Shown here: piece by piece, positions 35,525 through 44,499 of the stretch
Layout: every line of letters starts with the position of its first letter
Position numbering within the stretch: position 1 is the first letter of the stretch
Assembly: GCF_002019665.1 (NCBI RefSeq)
Contig: NZ_KV917375.1
Location: 3,795,445-3,859,444 of the forward strand
Direction: 5' to 3'
DNA length: 64,000 nucleotides
Origin: Sutcliffiella halmapala
GTDB lineage: Bacteria; Bacillota; Bacilli; Bacillales; Bacillaceae_I
Translations under genes and position numbers: made by a program
Notes under the pieces: generated by a model
What the model saw: only the letters and a program-made list of their open reading frames with translations
What the model was told of the DNA's origin: nothing
Database searches by the model: none

Positions 35525-37123
35525 TTAGGCATTCAACTTAAATGCTTTTCGGTACTCTACTGGTGTTTGTCCAACATGCCTTTTAAATACCGTACTGAAA
35601 TAACCCGAATTAGAGAACCCAACGAGATTCGAAACGTCAATTATTTTCAATTGGGGATTTTCCAAAAACCGCTTAGCATTTTCCATTCGCAAGTTAATAA
35701 GATAGTCGCTAAAATTTTGACCGACATGTGCTTTGAAGATTTCAGATAAATAGGCGCTATTAATATGAAATTGTTCTGAAAGACTCGAAAGTGAAATTTC
35801 ACTGGCATAATGCTGCTCTAAATAATGACGAACCTTTTCAACAATTACCGTTCCATTAGACGAGCTACGGATTACTTGTACCTTTTGGATAATCGAATAC
35901 GCTAATCGAACGAGGCTTTCAATGACCCTAGATTGAGAATTAAGCTCCCATATACTTTGTTGGCAATTCCAAATCATATTATTAATCTCGTTTGAATCAA
36001 TATCATATTTTCTGGCATGGGATCCTAACAAAAACAAAACTCGATTTGCAATAAAAGAAAATGTCATGACAGATTGATTGGTTGATTCTCCTAAAATCTC
36101 TTTCATATTATGGACAAAGGCATCGTGATTTACATTTTCTATCGCATTGATTAAGCGTTTTTCAAACTCAGTGGAAAATTCAAACATCTCATGATTAACA
36201 GCCCCATCGATAACCTGAGAGTGTGTTCCCAACTGACTTTGACTCCAAGAAAGCAAAGCTGAAATATATCCGGTTTTAAATTCAGCTTGACCAGTGACCA
36301 CTTTCCCAATGCCAACAACAGTTTCTAGTTGTAAAAAGCTCTTCATCATTTTTTGTAGCTTGATAATAAAGCTCGATTTATGTGTTAATTGGTTTATGTC
36401 TACGCGACGAATAAAGTGAATCATATTTGCATAACTAGCATCATAGAACGAATATGTTCCTTTGTTCTCTTCTGCGATTTCCTTACAAATCATTCTAAAG
36501 GGAAGCCATAATTCTTTTAAGTTATTCGGGGTAGTAGCTGATTCTCTCATCTCCACTGTTATAATCTGTACGCTTACGTTTTCATTAGCAAATTCGTCTA
36601 GCTGTAATTGCCGCAATCTCTCCAGCGCGACATTTAGTTCTGACCATTCTTCTTTAACTAAGTAGAGCAAATACTGTTCTCTCATCTCTTCAAACTGATT
36701 ATGAACTAGTCGAAGCATTCTCTCTGATTCCACTTCTTTTTTCTTTTCGCCTTCTATTTCTATACGTATTCTTTGTAAAGCATCCATTAATTCATCCGGC
36801 GCAACTGGTTTTAATAAGTAATCTTTTACCCCTTCTATCATTGAAGTTCTAACATATTCAAAATCGGAATAACCAGATAGAACGATTACTTTAACATGAG
36901 GGTGCTCCAGATGACAGCGTTTCACGAATTCAATTCCATCCATTATGGGCATTCTCACATCTGTAAGAACAATATCCACTTCCATTTCCTCTAGTTTCTC
37001 GAGGGCTTCTTGACCATTAGATGCTTCCCCCACGATGCGAAACCCTTCTTCTTCCCACTCCACTTTCATTCTTAAACCTTTGCGAATTTGAATCTCATCA
37101 TCGGCGATTAACACCCTCATCAT
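35525..37123 (-). CDS. AraC-family response regulator (YesN type)
   Basis: A 532-residue regulator. Receiver domain residues 1-120 with acidic pocket D8-D9, phosphorylated Asp55 (LTDVRMP) and Lys near 104 (LLKPV). The long middle region (about 150-420) has no recognised motif, and the last 100 residues are a double helix-turn-helix AraC domain (SLSSLSEQFHINSAYLSEIF; IIDVSNLVGFSNSGYFSTVF). It probably activates the adjacent sugar genes. It overlaps the kinase gene by 26 bp and has a GAGGGGGGA ribosome site. Confidence 0.93.
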   Translation of the reverse strand: MMRVLIADDEIQIRKGLRMKVEWEEEGFRIVGEASNGQEALEKLEEMEVDIVLTDVRMPIMDGIEFVKRCHLEHPHVKVIVLSGYSDFEYVRTSMIEGVKDYLLKPVAPDELMDALQRIRIEIEGEKKKEVESERMLRLVHNQFEEMREQYLLYLVKEEWSELNVALERLRQLQLDEFANENVSVQIITVEMRESATTPNNLKELWLPFRMICKEIAEENKGTYSFYDASYANMIHFIRRVDINQLTHKSSFIIKLQKMMKSFLQLETVVGIGKVVTGQAEFKTGYISALLSWSQSQLGTHSQVIDGAVNHEMFEFSTEFEKRLINAIENVNHDAFVHNMKEILGESTNQSVMTFSFIANRVLFLLGSHARKYDIDSNEINNMIWNCQQSIWELNSQSRVIESLVRLAYSIIQKVQVIRSSSNGTVIVEKVRHYLEQHYASEISLSSLSEQFHINSAYLSEIFKAHVGQNFSDYLINLRMENAKRFLENPQLKIIDVSNLVGFSNSGYFSTVFKRHVGQTPVEYRKAFKLNA

Positions 37124-38903
37124 GTATATCCCCCCTCGTTGTTATATACAATATCACCCTTGTGCCTTTACTCTTTTCAGAATGGATGTTAAAGGAAAAA
37201 TTCGCCCCATAATATAGCTTTAGTCTACCAAGGACATTCTTTAATCCAATGCTCGTACCTTTACTTGCTAGTACATTATTTAACTCGTTATTTTTATTAG
37301 CATCCAATAAATTTGCGATAACCTCTTCTGACATTCCCACTCCGTTATCTTCTACGGTAATAATGATTTGATCTTCCGTCTTTTTCGTTTTTATTCTAAT
37401 TGCAGCATGTGTGTTCTCTATAAAACTGTATTTTACAGCATTCTCTACGAGTGGCTGTATTACAAATTTGATGATTGGGAGAGTTCTTGTTTCCGGATCC
37501 TCCTCCATTACAACGGAAATCGTATCTTCATACCGTACTTTTAAAATATCGGTAAAATTTCGAATGTAATTCATCTCTTCCCCTAATTCCACAACATCAC
37601 TATGTGTGTTCAAGGAATACCTCATCATGCGTCCCAAGTAGACGCTGACATTCATTACCTCTTTATTTTTCCCCTGTGCTGCCAGTCCCCCGATAATTTC
37701 TAGCGTGTTATTCATAAAATGAGGATTAATCTGTAGTAACAAGGCTTTATACTCCGCATCTTTTCTACGAATATTTGCTTCATATTCTATTTTTATTAAT
37801 TGATCTAGGCGGTAGATGGTTTGATCAAATACTTTTACAAGATAGCCTACTTCATGATTATCTGATTTAATAGTCGGCATCATTTTCTTCGCTCCAGAAA
37901 AGTCTCCTCGTTCCATATATTTCATTGCTTTGGCAAGCTTTCCTAAAGGACTAACGATATTGGAAGAAAGTAAAAAGGAAGCGATCATGGTAAGGATAAA
38001 AATAATCGCACTTGTTAGAAGTAATTTATTTTGCAATTGATTAATCTTAAAAAACAGTTCAGATTTAGTAATTTCACTAAATAAAACCCAATCTCCAATT
38101 GAAAGCTTTTGATAGAATACAAGGTATTCTTCACCTTCATGTTTCGTTTCAAACAACCCTTTAGTAGGTTTACCACTTGTAATATGATCTAAGCTTTTCT
38201 CTAGTACATATTGCGGGGTTTTTACTGAACCAGGTAAAACATTTTCCCCTAAGCTATTTAATAAATAAACACGTCCATTTTCTCCAAGCTGAATCTTACT
38301 TAACGCTGTTTCGAGCAGTGATGAAGGGAAATTAACCTTTATTACACCGGCTAGCTCAAGTGTGTTTATATCAAACAAAGGAAGAAGATAACTACTTATT
38401 TTCACTTCGCTCATTTCACGGTGTTGCTGGAAATTATCTGTATGCGCTTTCACCCAACGTTGATGATTATCCGGAAAATCTTTATACCATTCCATCTCCT
38501 CTAATAAAGGATTATTCACCCAAATTCCTGTTCCATCATTTAGAAAAACCGAAAAAGACATCATATTTGAATTATTTAAGACCATGGAAGCTAGCTGAGC
38601 TTTCAATTCATTTTTCTTCAACAAACGTTCGGTTTGTGAGGATTCAGCACCCTCCTTTTCCAACTTCAACCACTGCTGAGTTGTTTGATCAACGAGTACT
38701 TGCTTCCCCAAATCTTCAGCTTGCATTGTAATTGAGTTAATATAAAGAGAATATTGCTCCATCATGTCTTGAGTAGCATTCTTTGTTTGATTTTCCATAA
38801 TAGACGTAAACCAGCTCGGTACAATAAACGATAATACCAGAAATGGAACCGTTAACAATAATGTGAAAATAATAAAAATCCGATTTCGTAACGAAAAAAA
38901 CAT
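37098..38903 (-). CDS. Sensor histidine kinase (YesM/LytS family)
   Basis: A 601-residue membrane kinase. TM1 about 7-30, a large extracellular Cache-like region, TM2 about 285-308, then a HAMP linker (SPLGKLAKAMKYMERGDFSG). The phosphorylated His is in LQINPHFMNNTLEIIGGL, and the ATPase domain shows QPLVENAVKYSF (N box) and VEDNGVGM (G1 box). ATG 38903 follows TTGGAGG; the ATG nine codons upstream lacks a site. It is translationally coupled to the AraC-type regulator and probably senses an extracellular sugar or its binding protein. Confidence 0.93.
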   Translation of the reverse strand: MFFSLRNRIFIIFTLLLTVPFLVLSFIVPSWFTSIMENQTKNATQDMMEQYSLYINSITMQAEDLGKQVLVDQTTQQWLKLEKEGAESSQTERLLKKNELKAQLASMVLNNSNMMSFSVFLNDGTGIWVNNPLLEEMEWYKDFPDNHQRWVKAHTDNFQQHREMSEVKISSYLLPLFDINTLELAGVIKVNFPSSLLETALSKIQLGENGRVYLLNSLGENVLPGSVKTPQYVLEKSLDHITSGKPTKGLFETKHEGEEYLVFYQKLSIGDWVLFSEITKSELFFKINQLQNKLLLTSAIIFILTMIASFLLSSNIVSPLGKLAKAMKYMERGDFSGAKKMMPTIKSDNHEVGYLVKVFDQTIYRLDQLIKIEYEANIRRKDAEYKALLLQINPHFMNNTLEIIGGLAAQGKNKEVMNVSVYLGRMMRYSLNTHSDVVELGEEMNYIRNFTDILKVRYEDTISVVMEEDPETRTLPIIKFVIQPLVENAVKYSFIENTHAAIRIKTKKTEDQIIITVEDNGVGMSEEVIANLLDANKNNELNNVLASKGTSIGLKNVLGRLKLYYGANFSFNIHSEKSKGTRVILYITTRGDIHDEGVNRR

Positions 38904-39137
38904 ATAGCCTCCAAAAAAATGTGTTTTCATTTTAGCAGAACATTGTCACGCGAAGATATTTATATCAATCACTATGACACTATTCTATATAATTTAGCAT
39001 AATCTTTAAAACCATACTATAGGTGGTTTTATTCCAATTAAAAACAGTAAAAGCGTTGTATGTATATATTATTAAGAGAACATTATAAAAAAGCATCTTT
39101 TTTCTGAACGTAACTATTTGTATCTTAAAATAACAAA

Positions 39138-39166
39138 AAACTCTTTCCCTAAAAGAAAAAGAGTTT
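39138..39166 (-). terminator. Terminator after desR-like gene
   Basis: AAACTCTTT and AAAGAGTTT pair around an 11-nt loop; on the minus strand TTTTTTG follows. The remainder of 38904-39190 is AT-rich with no gene seen and no trace of desK. Confidence 0.75.
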
Positions 39167-39190
39167 CAAAAAGTGGTAATAGATAGTATC

Positions 39191-39736
39191 TTAGCCAGTT
39201 GGCAATTTCATATTATCCATAATAGTAGAGAAGTATTTCCTCACACTTCCCATTGTTTTACGTTGCGGATTAGAAAGGTCATTGTTGGAAGTTCCATCAT
39301 TTAAAAAATCCAAGATTTCGACGTCCCGTTCCGTATCAATGGAATCTTCATCCATCAAATCAGGAGCGTACATTTCTTCTCCATCCATAATGCGGTGGAC
39401 AGCCCAAACTAAATCCTCACTTGGAGTATCCTTTAGCAAATACCCTTGAACCCCAGCGTTTAATGCGCGCTGAAAGTAACCTGTCCTTGCAAAAGTAGTT
39501 AGAATCATCACTTTACATCCAGATTCCTTCAAAGCCTCTGCTGCTTCCAGCCCACTCTTTTTCGGCATCTCGATGTCCATGATACATATATCTGGCTCTA
39601 GCTCTTGCACAAGCCTTAGTGCCTCTTCCCCATTGCTCGCCAGCCCGACTACTTCCATATCTTCTTCCAAATTGAGTAGGGAACCAATTGCACCTAATAG
39701 CAATTCTTGATCCTCTGCAACAACTATTCGAATCAT
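39191..39736 (-). CDS. desR: DesR-like response regulator with eroded DNA-binding domain
   Basis: A 181-residue protein whose first 130 residues are strongly like B. subtilis DesR (AEDQELLLGAIGSLLNLEED; phospho-Asp54 in CIMDIEMP; ILTTFARTGYFQRALNAGV; GYLLKD). The LuxR-type helix-turn-helix that should follow is degenerate: the usual LTxREKEVL and KEIA-LxxS segments are replaced, only GSVRKYFSTIMDNMKL is recognisable, and the protein stops about 18 residues early. ATG 39736 follows AGGAGGG. It lies just downstream of the desaturase gene, but the expected kinase gene desK is absent. It may be non-functional or rewired. Confidence 0.82.
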   Translation of the reverse strand: MIRIVVAEDQELLLGAIGSLLNLEEDMEVVGLASNGEEALRLVQELEPDICIMDIEMPKKSGLEAAEALKESGCKVMILTTFARTGYFQRALNAGVQGYLLKDTPSEDLVWAVHRIMDGEEMYAPDLMDEDSIDTERDVEILDFLNDGTSNNDLSNPQRKTMGSVRKYFSTIMDNMKLPTG

Positions 39737-39773
39737 GTACGTTCCCTCCTGGGTAGCTTTGATTATAGAGAGA

Positions 39774-39794
39774 CTCCCCTCAATTAAAGGGGAG
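39774..39794. terminator. Hairpin between des and desR
   Basis: CTCCCCT and AGGGGAG pair around a 7-nt loop in the 78-bp spacer. It lacks a T run and may only attenuate read-through or protect the des transcript. Confidence 0.4.
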
Positions 39795-39814
39795 CCTGTC
39801 AATATGCACGAAGA

Positions 39815-40849
39815 TTAATGTTCTGCTTTCATTCGTACAGCCATGTTTTCTTTTACTTGTTTTTTTGCTTCTCTGAACGTTACAAAGTTCTTTTTCTGCT
39901 CATCCCATAAACGGAAATGAATGGAACGCAAGCTTGTTGCAAGTGTAATTGTTGGTACGTTCTCTAAAGGAGGCGTGTTTTTGTGTGCCTCTTCTAGCTT
40001 GTAGTTTGGTACTCTTGGGCTTAAATGGTGAACATGGTGATAACCAATATTACCTGTTAGGAATTGCAGAAGTTTCGGAAGTTTATAAAAAGAACTACCT
40101 TCCACAGCTGCTAGCACGTATTCCCATTTTTTATCTTCTTCAAAATAAGAATCCTCAAATGTATGCTGTACATAGAACAACCAAATACCAATAGATCCTG
40201 AAATCATGAAAATAGAACCTTGTACAATTAGAAACGTCTGCCATCCGATAGCCCAACATAGTAATGCAATCAAGGCCACGATAAGAACATTCGTCAAGTA
40301 CGTGTTGTTACGTTCTTTCTTTCTAGCACCTTTACGGTTGAAACGATTTTTCAGAAGGAACACATAGATCGGTCCAATTCCAAACATAACGAATGGATTG
40401 CGATAAATACGATAAGCTAAACGAGTCTTAAGTGGTGCAGCTAAATACTCATCGACTGTTAACGTCCAAATATCCCCTGTTCCACGTTTGTCCAGGTTTC
40501 CACTTGTTGCATGGTGAACAGAATGCTCATGTCCCCATTGATCATAAGGAAATAACGTTAATACTCCAGTAACTGTCCCAACGATTCGATTCAAACGACG
40601 GTTCTTGAAAAATGAATGATGCGTACAATCATGAAAAATAATGAAAGTTCTTGTCAAAAATCCAGCGGCAATCACCATTGGAACTAATGCTAACCAATAA
40701 GAAACCGGAAGACTAATATATGCAAGGTACCATAAGAGAAAAAATGGACCTAATGTGTTGATAATTTGCCATACACTTTTTGCTGTTTGTGATTGTTCAA
40801 AAGGAGCAACCTGCTTTTTAAGCGTTTTCGTATTATTTTGTGAGGTCAT
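39815..40849 (-). CDS. des: Membrane fatty acid desaturase
   Basis: A 344-residue acyl-lipid desaturase that introduces a double bond into membrane phospholipid acyl chains (delta-5 in B. subtilis Des). Three histidine boxes bind the di-iron centre: HDCTHH (73-78), HEHSVHH (107-113) and HHVHH (271-275). About four to six hydrophobic segments flank them. The start follows AAGGG. The promoter region has palindromes suited to DesR-type control, and a degenerate desR follows. Confidence 0.93.
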   Translation of the reverse strand: MTSQNNTKTLKKQVAPFEQSQTAKSVWQIINTLGPFFLLWYLAYISLPVSYWLALVPMVIAAGFLTRTFIIFHDCTHHSFFKNRRLNRIVGTVTGVLTLFPYDQWGHEHSVHHATSGNLDKRGTGDIWTLTVDEYLAAPLKTRLAYRIYRNPFVMFGIGPIYVFLLKNRFNRKGARKKERNNTYLTNVLIVALIALLCWAIGWQTFLIVQGSIFMISGSIGIWLFYVQHTFEDSYFEEDKKWEYVLAAVEGSSFYKLPKLLQFLTGNIGYHHVHHLSPRVPNYKLEEAHKNTPPLENVPTITLATSLRSIHFRLWDEQKKNFVTFREAKKQVKENMAVRMKAEH

Positions 40850-40924
40850 ATTTTTTATTTCCCTTCTTCGTTATGTCGTTAATTCACATTATAGAGGAAT
40901 AGAAAATAACGTGTTAGTAGCAGG

Positions 40925-40954
40925 TGTCATATGCAGAGTATGACAAATGTCATA
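40925..40954. promoter_or_regulatory. des: Probable DesR-type operator upstream of des
   Basis: TATGACAAATGTCATA (40939-40954) is a perfect 16-bp palindrome, and TGTCATA at 40925 pairs with the TATGACA at 40939, making two overlapping inverted repeats 76-105 bp before the des start. Des promoters are known to bind DesR at adjacent palindromes; assignment to DesR is inference. Confidence 0.6.
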
Positions 40955-41083
40955 TATAGTTGAAAAAACCTTATAAATAAAGGGTTTTCATTTTTATGTT
41001 CATCATTTTATTATTAATAAAGTTATATTCTGAAAATTATGTTAAAATAAAAGGACAAACGTTAATGATAGGAAGTGGACACA

Positions 41084-41785
41084 TTGAAACGCATACTAGC
41101 CATAAGTGATATCCATGGGGATATAGAAAAGTTTGAGAAACTCTTAAAGCTTGTGGAATATAACAAAGAACAAGATCAGTTACTTCTATTAGGAGACTAT
41201 GTAGATCGGGGACGAAATTCTAGAGCCGTTCTAGATAAAGTAATTAAGTTAAAAGCAGAAGGAGCTATCGCCTTAATGGGCAATCACGATCAAATGATGA
41301 TTGATGCATTTCAAGATGATCCAATAAACCTGAAAAGATGGTATTACAACGGTGGAATCAAAACCCTTCAAAATTACGGCTACGAAATCGAAAAAGACGA
41401 TGCGAACTATTGGTACACCACAGATGAATACCCGGATCCAATACAAATGAATGAAGAAATTCGTGCTCACATTGAGTTTCTTAAAGAACTCCCCTATTAC
41501 TATGAAACAGACACCCACATCTTTGTCCATGCAGGTGTTCATCCCGAAACACCCATTCATTCCACAGAACCTTATACATTAGTGTGGATTCGTGAAGAAT
41601 TTCATAAAGGATATACCGGAGAAAAGACCATTGTTTTTGGACACACGCCAGTGAAATACTTACACGAAAGCCCAGATGTCTACTTTGGAGATAATAATAT
41701 TATTGGAATTGACGGTGGCTGTGCATATGGAAAAAGGCTTAATTGTTTGGAAGTTGAGAGTCGACGGGTGCTTTTTGTGGAGTAG
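41084..41785 (+). CDS. Metallophosphoesterase (PrpE/ApaH-like)
   Basis: A 233-residue calcineurin-type phosphoesterase with all metal motifs: SDIHGD (about 7-12), LGDYVDRG (about 38-45), MGNHD (about 66-70), HAGVHPE (near 156) and GHTPV (near 191). Such proteins cleave phosphoserine/threonine or dinucleoside polyphosphates. TTG at 41084 gives the canonical MKRILAISDIHGD start with AGGA 10 nt upstream; the GTG at 41075 would overlap the ribosome site. Monocistronic, convergent with a tetR gene. Confidence 0.87.
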   Translation: MKRILAISDIHGDIEKFEKLLKLVEYNKEQDQLLLLGDYVDRGRNSRAVLDKVIKLKAEGAIALMGNHDQMMIDAFQDDPINLKRWYYNGGIKTLQNYGYEIEKDDANYWYTTDEYPDPIQMNEEIRAHIEFLKELPYYYETDTHIFVHAGVHPETPIHSTEPYTLVWIREEFHKGYTGEKTIVFGHTPVKYLHESPDVYFGDNNIIGIDGGCAYGKRLNCLEVESRRVLFVE

Positions 41786-41799
41786 ATAGGAAGAATAAA

Positions 41800-41851
41800 G
41801 GGTGCCTGCCCCCAGTACTGTATAGAAATTAAGTACCGAGAGCAGCCACCC
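41800..41851. terminator. Degenerate dispersed-repeat hairpin between convergent genes
   Basis: GGGTGCCTGC pairs with GCAGCCACCC (one mismatch), with an inner AGTAC/GTAC pairing. It lies between the phosphoesterase stop and the tetR stop and belongs to the GGTGCCTGACCC family. Confidence 0.55.
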
Positions 41852-41857
41852 ATATAA

Positions 41858-42511
41858 CTACTTTCGTATGCCATTCATTATAAACGTAATAATATTCTCC
41901 ACTTCTTCCTCTTCATTAATGTTAGAACGATCCGTTTGTAAGACAAAGCGTGACACTAAGTAGCCCCCAATTAGCGTAAACAGCATTCTTAAAATAGTAT
42001 TGCTAGGAAGCTCAACAAGTTCTCCACTTTCCTTATATTTTTCTATCACAATAATGATCCTACTTAATACATTTTCCGTAAAGTAGGGAGCAATTTCTTT
42101 TCTTAGTTCTTCTTTATATAGAACCTCTTTGACTAATATTTGAAATATTTCTTTATTACCATTTACAAATTCAATGCGATTTTTAAGAAGAGCACGTAAA
42201 AAGTCTTCAAACGAAAGGATGTGTACTTGCATAATTTCATTAAAAACATTCTCTGCCATAGTAGGCAACGCTTCTTTTATAAACGGAAGTATTACCGACA
42301 GCAATAGATTATCCTTCGTTCCATAATGGCGAAAGATAGTTCCTTCCGCCACTCCAGCGGCCTTTGCAATTTCACTTGTCGATGTATTGGAATACCCTTT
42401 TTCTGCAAACATTTTGATAGCTGTCTCCACTATTTTCTGTTGCTTATCGGTTGTTTTTTTAGATAGTTTTGTTTGGGCAATCATTTCATCTAACAAATTA
42501 TGCTTAGACAT
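41858..42511 (-). CDS. TetR family transcriptional regulator
   Basis: A 217-residue repressor with the TetR helix-turn-helix at about 23-70 (KIVETAIKMFAEKGYSNTSTSEIAKAAGVAEGTIFRHYGTKDNLL) and a variable ligand-binding C-terminal domain. It is the last gene of a three-gene operon with an ABC ATPase and permease and probably represses it through the palindrome at 44363-44380. The inducer is unknown, likely a compound exported by the transporter. Confidence 0.9.
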   Translation of the reverse strand: MSKHNLLDEMIAQTKLSKKTTDKQQKIVETAIKMFAEKGYSNTSTSEIAKAAGVAEGTIFRHYGTKDNLLLSVILPFIKEALPTMAENVFNEIMQVHILSFEDFLRALLKNRIEFVNGNKEIFQILVKEVLYKEELRKEIAPYFTENVLSRIIIVIEKYKESGELVELPSNTILRMLFTLIGGYLVSRFVLQTDRSNINEEEEVENIITFIMNGIRK

Positions 42512-42544
42512 ATAAAACCACTTCCTTCTTGCTTATGGCCTTCA

Positions 42545-43615
42545 TTATAACTTACGATACCTCTTCAATGCGAACACATTAAGCGTTATAAACAACACAG
42601 CAAATACTACTAATGCCAAAATCTCTCCACTAATATCGCTCAACGTAAGACCTTGGTACATGACACCCTTTAATGCATTTGCTCCATAATACAATGGCAT
42701 GATTTTCCCGAGTGCTTGTAGCCAATCGACCATTCCATCAATCGGAATAATGCCCGAAAAGAACACTTGAGGAATTACGGCTACTGGAATGAATTGAACC
42801 ATTTGGAATTCCGATGCCGCAAAAGTAGAAAGGAGTGTTCCTAAGGACAGTGCGACTAATGCGAGTAATAAGTTTATTAAAATAACATTCCAAATTGAGC
42901 CTACTAGTACCATATCTAACAGCGTTACTGAAAAAAACACGACGATAATCGTTTGAATAACGGCAAATATTCCAAAACCTATGAGGTAAGCTGTAACGAT
43001 TTCTCCTCTCCGAATTGGTGTTGCCATTAAGCGATCCAATGTTCCAGAAGTTCGCTCTTTTAATAAACCAATACCTGAGATCAAAAATACGAAAAAGAAA
43101 ACAAAGAATCCAACTAAAATAGGACTTAATACATCAAAGAATTCCGTATCACTGCTCCCATACACATAGCTTGTAGCAATTCCCTCTTGCATCATCTCTA
43201 TAGTGACAGGAAGTTGTTCTATTAACTTTAACTGAGCCTGTGCAGCAACTGCTTGGTTGACGATCATTTCTAATCTTTTTGCAGATGCTGGATCGGTATT
43301 TTGAATGGTTAATGCATATTCTTCCTGTTCCATTCGTAGGAAGCCATCCAGGTCACCTTCAACCACTATCGCTTCGGTTTCATTTAAGCCAGTCTCATTC
43401 TCATATACTTCGATTATGATATTTGCATCCTCAAGTACTTGAACTAGCTCAGCATCAATATTAGAAACACCTAGTTTAAGGTCCGCTCCCTCCCCGCTAA
43501 ATAAAGCATACATCAAGGATAAAATTAATAATGGTGCCACAAACAGCAATGCTAAGGTTCGTTTATCTCGAAGCATCTGTTGACATATTCGTTTAATTAA
43601 CGCGACTATTCTCAT
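42545..43615 (-). CDS. ABC-2 type exporter permease
   Basis: A 356-residue permease: TM1 at about 22-40, a long extracellular domain (about 40-170), then five hydrophobic segments and the ABC-2 signature region (LLKERTSGTLDRLMATPIRRGEIVTAYLIG, about 185-215). The ATG overlaps the stop of the ATPase gene by four bases (ATGA). With that ATPase it forms a drug- or lipid-type exporter; the cargo is unknown. Confidence 0.9.
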   Translation of the reverse strand: MRIVALIKRICQQMLRDKRTLALLFVAPLLILSLMYALFSGEGADLKLGVSNIDAELVQVLEDANIIIEVYENETGLNETEAIVVEGDLDGFLRMEQEEYALTIQNTDPASAKRLEMIVNQAVAAQAQLKLIEQLPVTIEMMQEGIATSYVYGSSDTEFFDVLSPILVGFFVFFFVFLISGIGLLKERTSGTLDRLMATPIRRGEIVTAYLIGFGIFAVIQTIIVVFFSVTLLDMVLVGSIWNVILINLLLALVALSLGTLLSTFAASEFQMVQFIPVAVIPQVFFSGIIPIDGMVDWLQALGKIMPLYYGANALKGVMYQGLTLSDISGEILALVVFAVLFITLNVFALKRYRKL

Positions 43616-44337
43616 TGACCTCTCCTCCCAGCGTTTAGGAATACCTCATCAAAGTTTGCCGCATTGTATAGCTCTTTTAATTCCTTTGGCGTCCCATTTG
43701 CTAAAATATGTCCGTCCCTAATCATCGCGATAAAATCACATCTTTCTGCTTCATCCATGACATGGGTCGTCACGATGATTGTCTTGCCCTCTTCCTCTTT
43801 TAAACGTAATAATTCATTCCAAATACTTAGTCTTAATTCTGGATCTATTCCAACTGTCGGTTCATCTAAAATAAGGATTTTTGGATTTTGAATTAACGCA
43901 ATTGCTAACGATAATCTTCGCTTCATTCCACCAGAGTAAGTTGAAACTTTTTTGCTTAATTCCTTTGTGAGGTTTACTAAATCGGCGGCGTAAGCGATTC
44001 TTTCCTTCATTTCTGTTTTAGTTAGTTTGTACAGAGAAGCAAAAAATTGAAGGTTTTCTTTTCCTGTCAGTTCTATATACAAAGCATCTGATTGCGCCAT
44101 ATACCCAATATCTTGGAGCAGTTCAAGATTAGGCATTTTTTTCTTTAATACATGGATGCTACCTTTAGCAGGCGTATCCATCCCAACGATCATTTTAACT
44201 AAGGTTGTTTTCCCTGCACCCGAAGGACCGATAAATCCGTAAATTCTCCCTTCTTCAATCGATAAATTTATCTCATTTAACACTACTTTTTTACCAAAAC
44301 TCTTCGTTACATTTTCTATTTCAATGGTGACAGACAT
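43612..44337 (-). CDS. ABC exporter ATP-binding protein
   Basis: A 241-residue ATPase with Walker A GPSGAGKTT (about 36-44), Q-loop, signature YSGGMKRRLSLA (near 137) and Walker B ILILDEPTVGIDP (near 156-168), in the DrrA/ABC-2 exporter class. ATG 44337 has GGGAGG 8 nt upstream; the in-frame ATG 14 codons earlier lies inside the operator. First gene of the ATPase-permease-TetR operon. Confidence 0.92.
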   Translation of the reverse strand: MSVTIEIENVTKSFGKKVVLNEINLSIEEGRIYGFIGPSGAGKTTLVKMIVGMDTPAKGSIHVLKKKMPNLELLQDIGYMAQSDALYIELTGKENLQFFASLYKLTKTEMKERIAYAADLVNLTKELSKKVSTYSGGMKRRLSLAIALIQNPKILILDEPTVGIDPELRLSIWNELLRLKEEEGKTIIVTTHVMDEAERCDFIAMIRDGHILANGTPKELKELYNAANFDEVFLNAGRRGQ

Positions 44338-44362
44338 TAATAAAACCTCCCTGATCACTTTT

Positions 44363-44380
44363 AGTGAGTGATTACTCACT
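44363..44380. promoter_or_regulatory. TetR-type operator before the ABC exporter operon
   Basis: AGTGAGTGATTACTCACT: perfect 7-bp arms (AGTGAGT/ACTCACT) with a 4-bp centre, 26 bp before the ATPase ATG and next to a TATAAT-like -10 element. The local tetR gene (41858-42511) is the likely ligand. Confidence 0.65.
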
Positions 44381-44427
44381 TTTATAATAACATGGTTTTA
44401 GTCTACGTCAACAAAAATAACAAAAGA

Positions 44428-44481
44428 TGCCTGACCCTCAGTGAGTTAAATCCTTAACTCATTAATCTTTGGGGCCAGGCA
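44428..44481. terminator. Dispersed-repeat hairpin ending the upstream ABC operon
   Basis: TGCCTGACCC and GGGGCCAGGCA form the outer stem and GAGTTAA/TTAACTC the inner stem. It lies 19 bp past the stop of the permease gene at 44500 and insulates it from the next operon. Confidence 0.7.
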
Positions 44482-44499
44482 CCGATTTTCATTTTTCAA

